Positions 1 through 13,100 of a stretch of 64,000 nt of DNA are shown one piece after another. Both the position numbers and the translations under genes were made by a program. Each line of letters opens with the position of its first letter. The first letter of the stretch is position 1. This stretch comes from Apostichopus japonicus (Eukaryota > Echinodermata > Holothuroidea > Aspidochirotida > Stichopodidae). The DNA lies in the NCBI RefSeq assembly GCF_037975245.1, contig NC_092565.1, positions 4,897,499 to 4,961,498 of the forward strand, written 5' to 3'. The notes below the pieces were generated by a model, which saw nothing but the letters and a program-made list of their open reading frames with translations, had not been told where the DNA came from and did not search any database.

Positions 1-1126
1 CTTGTATTCCGTTGATAAAAACATCAGTAATTTGCTTAGAAGACAAAATATATTGTCAGCTCAATTGCAATGTTGTTGTTGATCATGCTACCATTACCAA
101 ACCAAACATTTTTAGACTCTCACATGTTCCCAATAAGATTTGCCACCAAAATGTCATTTTCACCCGGCAACCCTGAAAACTTACAGAAACATATATGACA
201 AAATCATCTATCAACAAGGACACCCATCGACGGATGAAATGGGTCTATAATCTGGGAACAATTAGTCTCCCCGTAATAAATGTATGAAGAGGGTATGTCT
301 TTTAATTTAGCGACATACTGCACAATGTGATAAGGTAAAACAGAAAAGAAATAAGAAAAGTACAGAACAATTGGGTTTCTTTGGAATGCACTACAACTTT
401 AATTTCATATCCAATGTTAGTTGCATTGTTCAACGCAGTTATCTCACATTCAGGATTCTTCCCAAAAATGAGTAAAATAACCATTTTCAGGCATTAAAGC
501 AAAAACCCATACATTATTCTTTCTTACGGTCAGTATCATTCACACACTCTTTGTCTCTCTTTCTCCTTCTCTTCTCCCATCTCAGATCAAGGCTTAAACA
601 ACGTTATAATTCCCCACCATACATGTCCATCGGTTGGTGAAAGGCATTTCCAATTATTGACAAATGAATGAAAGAAGTAATGTTAATTAATATCTTTAAG
701 AAGAAACACATCAGATTAGAAATTTTTATGTTATTTTTTTCTCTTCAAAGTCTTGTGACGATAATAGGTTTTTTATCCTTCTTCTAACCTTTTTTTTTTG
801 TTTTAAATTTTGTACACTTTCTGTAACTATTTACACATGTATATTTATTCAATGCCGCAAATCAAAACCAAAGCTTTTACCAAAACACTTTGAGTTTTTT
901 TGTTTTCTTCTTGTCAGTCTTGTTTCACTTTAATGGTGTTTTCAACATCAACAGAGAAATAAAACACAAAGAAAACTTGAGTGACATCGTCATTAATTAG
1001 ATTTCCCGATGAGAGCATGCAGTTTTCCAGCATACATCCCTTTAAATTTAATAGACTACACAGACTAAAAATGATAATTGTTGCACGGAAATACAGGAAG
1101 AATTATGACAACTGCTCAAAAGGTGT
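1..1126 (-). other. PDCD4 3'UTR and downstream flank
   Basis: No convincing ORF. This is the 3' untranslated and downstream region of the minus-strand PDCD4 gene. A canonical poly(A) signal (AATAAA on the minus strand, TTTATT at 844-849 on plus) lies about 280 nt after the stop codon, so a short 3'UTR is possible. The true cleavage site cannot be fixed from sequence alone. Confidence 0.4.
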
Positions 1127-4100
1127 TTAGTACTCTTTGACTCGTCCCCCGTCGCCCTCGGACACAAAACGCTTGCGACCCCTGCAACAACAAAAAACAA
1201 AGATATGAATTTACCATCAGTGCATTTGTCAAGAACACAAAGATTCTTAAGACAACAAGAAAGATAAAGGACCAACTAAATTGGAGAGTCAATGAGTTTC
1301 AATTGGAAAAAAAAAATAAATGAATTTGCATGTTTTGACTATTTGAAATATTGTTACTGCATCTTTAATGCTAAACAGTGTTGAGACTTTTTCAATTGGG
1401 CACTACCAACTTTGAGGGTCTTCATTAAAGGCTGGAGCTCAGCCATCAGAGGAGAAGTGGGCTGAGGGGTGATGAGGGGTATGCCCCACTAAGGATTACT
1501 CAATAAGGTCTGTTTTAATTGGTTTTGAAGCTTAAGACTCTTTACACTTTCCAGGGTCAAGGATATTATCATTCATTTCCCTGCTTTAACAAGGAAACAA
1601 TACCAAGAATCAGGAGCACGATTATAAGATTAGACCACAGATTAACTTTGTCCAAAAGGACTGCAGTCAACCCATTTTTGAATCCTTAGAAAAGTTATGA
1701 ATGTGTGTACAACTTGAAGTAAGTTTTCTTACATTCATTCAGTACTACAAAAGGGACTGCAAGTTATTATACCAGAGATCACAGCCACCGGCAGCGTGAT
1801 GTGGAATTATTTTATGAGATATTTTACGTTGAAAGCTAAACGACTCTTTTCCAGGAGGAACAAAGCCGGATTAACTTTTGGCTGCTAGGGCATGGAAGTT
1901 ACTTACCTGACAGGCACTTTGTTCCTCAGTAATAAAGACATGGCTCCCTCTCGCACGCAGACGTCACCAAACTGCTCCATCAGCTGGTACGCAAACGGTA
2001 CGTCCAACACCAGGTCTGGAAGGGCGTCAAACGCACGCTCGAATCCCTAAATGTTAGATGAAAGATGCACCAACTTGAGCAAGAGTATTTTAATATTTAG
2101 TTAAGAGAGATGGTAGGTCCATACCAATCTTCTGTAACTTTCACAAAATAATATTAGCTTCCTGTATGATTGAAAATTAAGAAGGGGGGGGGGGGGTTGT
2201 GATGAGGAGAGGGGCATGTGAAAGAAACAAATATGTGAGCACGTTTGAAGGTTTCTTTCAAGAATTCCATCAAGTTCAAGTTCAAATATTAGAAATAAAT
2301 ATTAAAAGTGCAACAAATTCCTTCATTTATTGAAAATACACACATTTATAATCTGATTCAATGAAAATCCGAAGGATGCTGAGATAAGGAACAAAAAACA
2401 ATTGTACTTTTCTTAATCTGGTTTCAAGAGGTGGAAAATAAGGTCCTGGAAGGTAACCCCCAGCTGCTTGGAAGGGGGGGTTGTTAGGAGGGTAACTTAC
2501 AGTATTGAACTGGTAGCTGGTAATGATTGCTGCATCCAAGAGAAGCTTGAGCAGCTTCCCCATCTGCTCCGCGGCATTTCGATCCGCTGCCTCCAACACG
2601 ATGACGGCAGCCTAGATTACAAGGACAACAAGTAAAGAGATTAATATGTCATTCCACTGGTAACTGGTTGTCTCAAGTGTATTTTTGCTTTCAAATGAAA
2701 ATGGAGAAAGACCTTGAGGCACAGAATCCACAGATCAACTATTTTACAAGATGATATAGAAAAAAAGTTGTCCTCATTATGTAAAGTTAATTTAGTATTT
2801 TATCTATCCTTAAAACCAATATGGAATATTAGCATTATTCCCCCCCCCCCTTCCCCCCCCTCAAAATATGATCTTCTTTTCATTTTTTTCTCCATACCTC
2901 ATAGACTAGCTCATGATGGAAGTGTGGCACTGCCAGTTCCTGAATACAAGTGATGGCCTCTGCAGAGTCCTTGGAACTGAGGTATTCCTTGAGAAGCATT
3001 ATCATCTAGGATGAAAAGTAAAAAGAAACATTGATGCTGCATACAGAGGTTGACCCTACTCCATTGATAGACCATGATGGCAGAGGCTTTCGGGTTGGCC
3101 TCTGTCGGCCTCGATCGAACTTAAAAATTGTCTGCCGACCACCGACCACATTTGCCTGCATCAACTTTCACACACACACAACAAATATTAGTTTGAGAAT
3201 ACTTGCCGACTTATTTTTATAACTATTGTTGGCCACTACTTACAAAAAAGAAGATTTAAATTTATTACGATATCAGATTTTATGTATTGCTACGTTGAAC
3301 AGCTGTCCAACATAAAAGGAACATTAAACTAAACCAGAAAGCTTTGCGATGTAAAATTTTCTCAAAATTCAAAATACTGTAACTTTTTGACTAATGTAGA
3401 GAAAATGAGTTAATTTTGTCACACGAATTAAGTGAGAACCAGACAAGGTTTAGTAGAAAGACCTTGTGGGGCATCAACCATGTCATTCACTCATAAAGAT
3501 TTTACTATATGGTTTACTAACCTAATTTATTCCTTTGCAAATTGCATGTTTATATAAATGCATCAATGGCCAAGCTCCCAATTATTTGGTTAATTATTTC
3601 ATTAAAAAGGAAAGTGGGTACTCTCATAGGTCTGGAACTAAATACATTGTTCAGAGAACTAGGACGAAGACCTTCGGTGATCGGGCTTTCTCTGTGGCAG
3701 GTCCAAGGGAGAGGAGCAGGTTATCCACTAAAAGTCAGTTGTCTTGTTCCTTCACAAGTCTTAGGAGCAAACTTAAAAACACATCTGTTCTAGGTTTCAG
3801 TTCAATAGTACTGTTTTAGGGTGTAGTTGTGTCTTTTGTAAAGCGCCACTGCATATAATTTCTAAAGAAGTGAGAGCTATAGAAAATCTTTATGAGTGAA
3901 TGACATGGTTGATGCCCCACAAGGTCTTTCTACTAAACCTTGTCTGGTTCTCACTTAATTCGTGTGACAAAATTAACTCATTTTCTCTGTGGCAGGTCCA
4001 AGGGAGAGGAGCAGGTTATCCACTAAAAGTCAGTTGTCTTGTTCCTTCACAAGTCTTAGGAGCAAACTTAAAAACACATCTGTTCTAGGTTTCAGTTCAA

Positions 4101-7100
4101 TAGTACTGTTTTAGGGTGTAGTTGTGTCTTTTGTAAAGCGCCACTGCATATAATTTCTAAAGAAGTGAGAGCTATAGAAATGCCATTATTATCATTATTA
4201 TTATTAATATTATTATTATTATGCTGCATACTGGAATTCATCCATGGTACTATTCCAGAGCTGGCCTGTTTACAAGGTTTTCAGACTTTGAACTCTGCTA
4301 AAATCAATCCACCGTTACTAACCTACCAAGGATGGGATTCATCAGAGTTTTCCTTCTTGACAAACAGGGCTTTACAGGAGCATACACACACAAACCACAA
4401 CAGATTTACAATATGCCATGGAAGCAAACAATGCTATTCAAAACTTATCGCTGTCAATGTGTGGATTTGTTATTGTGACAAAGTCTTCCACCATGGCATA
4501 TCAATGGTGTAGTTTAGTGTTCCAACTTTAAAGTGCAGTCTGGAAGGCTCTGCAGTTTTGTCTATGATATCAGTGTTGCAACACTTCTAGGCATCTTTTG
4601 CACTTGTCCAGCAAATTGCCCATTTTGAATCGTATTTTGGCTAACATGGGATTCCAGATAAACTATTCCACGATATTCCTATTTTAAATTTCTATTGTGA
4701 CATGAACCAATCATAAATTTAGTTTTTGGTGAATATGAGTTGAATTCAAGTTGGTGACATTATACTGGGGACTCGAACCAGATTTTTTTTATGGTTCCCA
4801 CTGTTGGGGGGGGGGGGGGGAAACCAAGAAGGTAGAAATTTCCTCAAGGGGTTTTAAGAGTTCATGCCTGAGCTAGTAAAGTTAGTTATGAAATAATTAA
4901 GACAATGAGTAATTTGTAACTATTCCAGTTTGTTCAGGGTAACAAAGACTCACCTTCTTGCTCAGCTGCTTAACAGGCCTGGTTCCCCCTGAGACACCCC
5001 AAATGTTGTCAAGCCTTGAAATCCCGTGTTTCATGTTGAGCAGTAAGGCAGCTCTCTCCAGGGCTTTCCTGTCAAACGAAAAACGGGAGAAAACAGGAAG
5101 ATGTTTTATGAGGCAGAACAATGTTACAGGAAGCCATGAACCATTGTGTTTCTGACAACATCCCACAATGAAAGTATTATCATTCCATAACACGATTAAC
5201 ATAATCAATAACTGCGATTCCAGTTTGGCAATCTTCACAAAGTCATCGGAAAAGATTAATTCCAACATAGGTAGCTGCTTTTGTCTGATAGTCAGTTTCT
5301 GAATACTTTACAAAGGCACCTTAACAAGAGCTCACTTTGCCTCTTTTTTGTTTTTTACCGTGCATGAGCATTAACTGGCTGGTAATTAATGATTACAGTC
5401 AATTGTGCAAGTTTCTTTACTCAGACAGTTAATCACATTAATACTATTCATATGCAAAATGACATATTGAAAATTGCCAATTTGATTTATTTATAGATCA
5501 TCTTCAATACTTACTTGCTGAAATCACAATCGACAGAGGCTTGGAATTCTTGCAAAAATTTTGGTGGTAAGCAATCGTCAGCAACGGCCCTTGCGATGAA
5601 CTGGCCCACCACCTACAGGACAGGAAACAGAATTTTTAAACTTATAGAACCTGAAAGGATTGGAATTCTGTCTCCTTAAGGTAGAACTGTTCAAAGACTA
5701 CCTGACTAGGGTTACAAGTTGTACAGTGTGTTTGTTTGTGTGAGTGTGTGTGTGTCAGTATGTGTGTATATATGTGCAGGTACTGTGTTGAAGGCAGAGG
5801 TGGCAGAGCCTAATACTAACCTTTAAAATTGAGTGGCTGATCTCTATTTCAAGCAGAAATTAAAGTGTGCAAGAGGTAGCATTTGTAGGGTCTTTATTTA
5901 CAAGTCAAAGTTAATTTGTCGACCTTAATATTACAATATTACAGTGTTCTGTACACAAGGCAAAGCTCTTACATTTACAAGTGACTGACAACCTTACGGT
6001 CGTCCTGTACACCCCCGGTTCCTTCTGGATCTACAGTTGGCAGAAACTTTAGCTATCTTTTGCTCACAAGATAGTCAATTACCAATTTGTAGACTGAGTA
6101 AATGGGAGAGAGTTATAGTAGAGTACTGGAGAATGGTAAGAGACAATCACAAAGTGTCATTCTTTTGGAAGATCACAAAATGCAAGAAGAATGTTGTAAA
6201 ATGACGAATTTATTCATTTGGCTTTTCCCTTCATTCTCTTTTATGTTATCAACAAGCCTCAAAGCTTCCACAGTACTGCTTATTTATTGATCACTATGTA
6301 TTTTGGACAACATACCAAGGGTGTATCAGAGGTGTCCAAGCTCAGGTCTCCCAAGCTGTTCAACAGATGTTGCTGTTTTCTTTAATTATCAATTACTATG
6401 TTCTTTGGACAACATACGCAGGGTGCTTCAGCTAGGGGTGTCTGAGCTTAGATGTCTCACAACTGTTGAACAGATGTTGCTGTTATGCTGTTTATTTATC
6501 AATCACTATGTATTTTGGACAACATACCAAGGGTACATCAGGGGTGTCCAAGCTTAGATCTCTCAAACTGTTCAACAGATGTAGCTGTTTCTTTACTTAT
6601 ACAATCACTATATATTTGGACAACATACCAAGGGTGCATCAGGGGTGTCCAAGCTCAGATCTCTCAAACTGTTCAACAGATGATCGAAGGCGAAACTGAG
6701 CTCCTCTTCCGTCAAGAGTTTCTTTCCACGGAGGTCAGAGAGTAAGACGGAGGTCATTTCCTTGTGGTCTGCCTTACCCTCAAGGGCCATTGTCACAGCC
6801 AAGGCTGGTACATGATGTAGATTGTCCTCTTGGATGTTGAGGTTAGACAAATACGCCTGCAATCAAATTAAAGGAACAATGTAGAATCCACTCAAATGTA
6901 TGGAAACTTGAAGACTTTAAAACTGATGCTTAGAATCCCTTACGCCAGGGATGCTTTAAGCAAGCCTTGACATTTAAACGTGAAACTAGGCCCACCTTTT
7001 CATGAAAACCTTTAAAATTTCAAATTCATTATTAGCTGCACCAGACAATATCTCGTAAAACAATGTTCTTTTGCTTAGACAGCAATTACCCATAAACATT

Positions 7101-10100
7101 CACAAACCATCCTTTTTGATATGCAATACATATCAATTGCAATATTATGTACCACATTAAACATTACAGAAAATATCATGAAAGAAGGCCCCCCCCCATC
7201 CCTACCTTAACCAAAGAAAAAGAAATATTTACCAACACTTCTTTGGTATCACCATGTTCAAAGAATTCTTGCACAATTGGTCGCAACACCTCCAGCAAAT
7301 CCTGGCCACTCAGCATAGGTGTCACAGTCTTGACCAGATAGTCTCCCTTGATATCCATAAGATAAAAAAATAAATAAAAACACATTTAGAATTAACATAA
7401 AGCATTATTACCAAGACTATATGGGAGAAAACCTCAAAGCAGAGGACACAGGGTTGCAAACTTTTCATCACTTTTGCCAAAAAGTTTGAAATATGTGTCA
7501 ATATTCCTCCAAAATTACTGGTAACTGGTGCACGCACAAATACCAATACTTTTAGTACCCAGTCTCCTATATATACTGATTAACCCAATCGTCGATAAGT
7601 GGAAACATTCTTGCATTCGTCTGCAATGAGTTTGAAAACATTTACAAAGAACTTGCTGGGAATTGGATATTTGAGCAGAAGAAAATCTAAAAGTCTAGGA
7701 AACAATGCTGGTCATTCATTGAGGGCGCACTGCAGGATTGTTACCAGTTGATGTACAGTACAGGGCATGCATAGGAATTAACAGGTGCAGTAAGAGAGGG
7801 ATGAAATGGATGTCTTAGACTGGCTTCAATAGACACACTTATAGACCATATAATGTGAGCCTGGCAAAGCTTAGCATTGCTTGATCATATCAAAATTCTG
7901 TGAAAACTGCCTTGGGCATTTTATGTCACACTATGTGAACTCATGGATACAAATGGCATTTACTGCTAAATTGGTTCACAACATCTGGAACCATTTCTAT
8001 ACCTCTGCACATCCCGTCCCCCCCCCCCCCCACCAAACCTCTCACCTTATTACTTTGTGCAGCATGAATCTTGTGCATTTAACATGAGACACACTACAGT
8101 TCATACAAGTTGTTCATATCCACTTGGCTGTTCAACGAAGGACTCTTTAACCAAATCCTTCAGTGCATTATCGACAGTTTATAACAGTAATAACCATTAC
8201 ACAGATTGACACTGCAGTTTCAATTCACGCACAGAAATTTATCAAGAAACTGAATTCTGAACTGTAAGTGTGCAACCGCAGTTAGTAATGTCCATGGTAC
8301 TGCGCAGGATCCACATACTTTACTTTATGACTCTAGTTTATACTATAATCAATGTGAAACAAGGGAGACAATTCCACTCTCCACATTCCCACCCACACAA
8401 CAGGTGCAGCTTTGCAGATTCATTACAGCTCTCAGGGAAATGCCCCATGATCATTTATGTTGCAATATATATCAGTACCTACCCAGGCATCACAAGTCCA
8501 AAACTTTGGCAGACTGCCAAGTGAGGCAATGTCTTTTATGACTCACACAATTTTGTAATTTCCCTTTTCATAATGAATAGTGTGGTGTAACTGTTTTCTT
8601 AATAACCTGAAGTTATGCAACAGGGATTGCAAACACATGACATAGCTGTTTGAATTTCATCATTCATGCAAAAAATATATCGCATATAATTAGTAAAACA
8701 CATTTGGTTGCGTTTTACATAAACTGATGCAAGTCCGGAAGAATACAACCAATGTTTTCCAACATTATTTGGTGGATACTCATAACCAAAGCCCATCTGG
8801 ACAGATTACATACTAAATTAATACGTTATGTGCAGAGATATTGCTGGTTGCTTCATTATGTCTCTTCATTATGTCATCCACCATCTAACCTAATATTAGT
8901 TGCAAACTGCCAATGACAATCCCTGGTAGTAAAGACATTTCTTTCCTTGTTCCTTTGATTGCGGTTGACTTGTTTTGTGTTACGTGCATTTTGCAGCTAC
9001 TTCTTGTTGCTGATTTTGGCGCTCTATAAATCCACTGTATTATTATTATTATATTTATAAAACGTAATTAGTAGGCATGGAACATATTACTCTCTGCTAA
9101 AACACACTGGTATATTTAAGAAACACCAGGCAAGAATAATTGTAGACACAATACTCTCCTCGACTCCTCCTCTCCAAATCACTCAAACAAGACTTTCCTA
9201 AACAAAAACACACTATGATTCAATCCTGCTTACCTGCGCAACTACACTAAGCTTTAAGATATTACCCAACTTGACTATGACTCTCAATGTTCTGAAATGG
9301 ATTATTAGAACCGCAAACTGACGCTACAACTTTGACCCCATTGATCCCAGGAGCTATTTGATCACACAACTCTTCCTGTTCTACCTACCAGACAATTCCA
9401 CCACTTCCTCACAAAAACAACAGGATCCAGAATATACTACAGGTAATGCTATTTTCACATTATTGTCTGACCTCACATACTGTAGTACTGTACAGCTAGT
9501 TCAGCTGTCTGTGATCGAAGCAAGCAAAGATCAGTTGGAATTGCATGCATGTCCCCCCCCCCACCCTCCACCTTCTTGTGCATGGTTAATGTGCTTTGAG
9601 AAGCTGGTTACTTTCTGTACTACTACGGTAATGTGGAAACTAAGGTGTGACTATCCAAGTAACTGAGCATTTCAATGGACATAGCGTTCATGAAATGAAA
9701 TCAGATCTTTTGTTGTGAGTAAATTACAAGTTGATCAATACAAATATTTGATAATAATCTGTTGAGGTAGTATAGTGTATGCCTCTACTATAGTTATAAA
9801 GAATGAAAATACAGTATTTTGTTTTAAGTAAGCAAAGTCTATATCTTCCTATTTGTGCAGCCTGAATTTTGTAACTTAACAACAAAATACATTGTAGAGT
9901 GTGAAGTACCAAAATGAAAGCACAGATTCTTTGTTATATGTTTGTTTATGCACAGTAATCATGAAACAATGTCGTATATTTTAACATATTAACTTTTAAA
10001 GTACTGTATACACAGTAAATACATATGTATCAGACTTTGAACAGTCACCCTGTGTGTTGTGCCAGTTTGCTCTGAACTCCAAAAGTGTTTTTTCCTTTGA

Positions 10101-13100
10101 CTTTAATTGAGTATCCAAGCTTGAATCCATCCACATGCATAACCCTACTCTACTTCTAATAATACATTCTGATAAAAGTTATCACTATAAGGTGGCATGC
10201 AAAGAGGATGTTTCAATTACATCTTAAATAGGAAGTTGCTGGTTACTATCACAGATCATCCCACTGCTTTTTACTATGGTACATTTCTGTGTTGTTGAAG
10301 TGAAAGAGCCACAAATGATTTTCCCGCATGAAAGTAAAGTTGTCATGAACGATGAGGCGAACCGCACACAAGAATACAAGAGAGTCAGAGGGGAGTGCAG
10401 TGCAAACATGTTACCAATTTCAAGGAATAATTTAGTGTTCAAATTTCGTAAAGTATTTAAATTGAAAGCTCTGATTTGATTTCTGTTGTTAACACTACAG
10501 TTCCTGTGTAAAAAACTGCGATAACTTTACACTTGTATATAAGCAACTTCACAAGATATTTGGTGTTTTGCGATGTGTTACTGGTTAAACTATTCCCTGA
10601 ATTCATAAAAACAAGTAAAAGAGGAAAACTGTGCAATATCAGAAAAGAGCATTGATGTCAAATGAAGAGAGAGAGAGAAAACAAATCCACACTGAAACAC
10701 ATGTACTGTAAACCTTCACTGGTTCAGGTATTTATGATTAAGAAGAGTTATTCAAGTCTCCATCCAAACATGTAATTTCGAGTCTACCTACTACCTGACG
10801 TTCAAAGAGTCTCCATTAGACTCTACCACTATATTTCAAATTTCGACAACCTCTTGAATCAGACTAGATATTCATACATGAGGAATCTTTGCACTATGGA
10901 TCGACAATGCATTAAGAAAAAATGTCATTTCAAGCATATGTGCCTCAATGTCATCTTTTGAATCGCTTAAGTCCTCAGTCTTGTCGCGTATGTGAAGAAA
11001 CGCTTTAATCTGTAATATCTGGCATCAACGCAATAACCTTTTTCTTAGCTGCTTGGGAAGGTGCTTCATCGTATATTTCTACTATATGGACTCAATGATG
11101 ACTGGCATGGGGGTCTGACTGTTAAAAATACTCTATGTTATATAGCACCTGGTCATAGAAGGTGCCATGTTCTAAATACTGGGGAGGGGGGGGGGTTGGG
11201 AAGATACAGCAAACGTCATTTGCGATGAAACATCCATGGTACACTTGTCCTGCTAAAACCACCAAGTTTTTTCCTCACCTGAGTTTCTGAATCATAGTTG
11301 GGGTCATTGATATCCCGGCAATCCTTATCGTTTTCTTCGTAGATCTCACCGGCCTTGCCCCAAGTACCCTTGCCGCCACCACCGCCTATTAAAACCAAAA
11401 TAAAAACAGATAAAATTGTAGTAACTTGGATGAAATATTTACTCAGTTTGGAAAACTTGATTCCAACAGACCGGGTTGAATCGGAAGAAGAAATTCTGTC
11501 ACAATACCATTAATCACTGAGTTGGAATTGAAATCATACCAGCACTGGACTGAAAGGAAATTTGTAGGTTTAATAATTTTCATGTTTTGACAAATTAGGT
11601 CAATGCATTCAAGTTGAATGATTCAACACTACTACTGCACTCCCGAGTTCAAGCAAAGTTGACCTTCGCACACCAGCTTCCCTGCATTACCTACATCAGT
11701 AGCCAAAACAGACCATTAATTTTCATTATCAACTTGATCTTTTTAATTACTAAGCCAGTCTGTGTGACTTTTACACAAACTTTATCCAGGGTTTTAATTA
11801 TTAAATTTTGGGCAGGCCGAGCATCTGTTGCATTCTCATGGACTACCATCATGCGATACAATATATTCCAGGGATTCGATTCGCTAGTCATTGGATTACC
11901 AGGTAAACAACCTTCACAGGTGGTGAAACTTACACAGCAGAATTTCCTTCCAAAGGTTGGTTTGTAATTTGCAGCCAGCCATACAAGCCAAACGTAAACT
12001 GTTGCATCAGTTTTCCAAGTAACTCATTTCAACAATAATATTTTCTACCTAACTTTATCAACAACACTATGACTCACAAAGGAGGATGAAAGTCTGCCAC
12101 TACCCGAACTGTTTATTGTTTACTGCAGTATTCAATATTTGCCAAAGTGCCAAACACATAGATAATCTGTTTTACACAATAAATTCTGAAGTACTTTAAA
12201 CTTTGAATAGTCTTTCAAAATATGCAGTCCTCAGTTGTTCTGTAACTAACATAACATGTAACTAACATAACTGTAGCTAGCATTTAACATAAGGTTCTGT
12301 AACTAACATGTACAACTTTCTTATATTAGCATATATGTGGAGGGAAGCATTCCTCTCAAATGAAACTTCTGACCAACATTACTACATGAGATTGCTCTCA
12401 GTATTTGCGATCAAGTCCATTAGTGGTTGTCACGTTATTGTGGTTGAGCATACCAGTACAAACTTGGTGTTCAGCATGTGCATGCCAAGTTGCAGTGCAG
12501 CATATGATCACAAACGAGTCATATATGTGCTTAGAGTAGGTTCTTTATTTATAGAGTAATGTTTACCACGATCCTAATCCTAACCCTTGATACGCACATA
12601 CTGCACGTACCTAGTTTGCAATGGTACCTTCATTGACAATGACCTGACGACCGCTAAGAGACTTGATCCAGTACTTGTTCATGGTAGGTTACTATCTGCA
12701 CCATACCAGCAGACAATACCTACTAGTTGTAAAATGTAAACAGTAGTCGATAAAACCAGACCCGCCAGAACAACTCACCTGGCATGAAGCCAAACTGACT
12801 GGAAAAAGTAAAGAAATTTCTTTGCCAGTTGACTCAGTGCACACTTAGTTTTTTCAAATCTGACAATAGATCTAAATAAAAACGTGCCTTAACAAAATAG
12901 ATTAATGTTAAAGAACTAATGGCATGCCATGTTCCAGGCCGGGACCAATTTGTTATGTGTCACAGACGACATCGACATAAACATCCACTGTCAATCTGAT
13001 GAATATTTTGGGTATCATAACAGCAACTGTAAGCTTGATGATAAGAATTTCACTTGAATACAAATGGTTATACATAACAGGAATTTATCTCTGGGTAGAT

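Noticed and set aside
1048-1275. 75-codon minus-strand ORF as its own gene
   Set aside because: The real PDCD4 last exon (1181-1127) uses a different frame here and gives the conserved C-terminal signature.
3535-3819. A host protein-coding gene
   Set aside because: The protein resembles the extreme C-terminus of a LINE reverse transcriptase and has no start, upstream domains or intact frame.
6303-6862. Plus-strand ORFs across the 100-bp repeat
   Set aside because: Open only because the repeat antisense to PDCD4 exon 4 lacks stops; splice evidence places the coding strand on minus.
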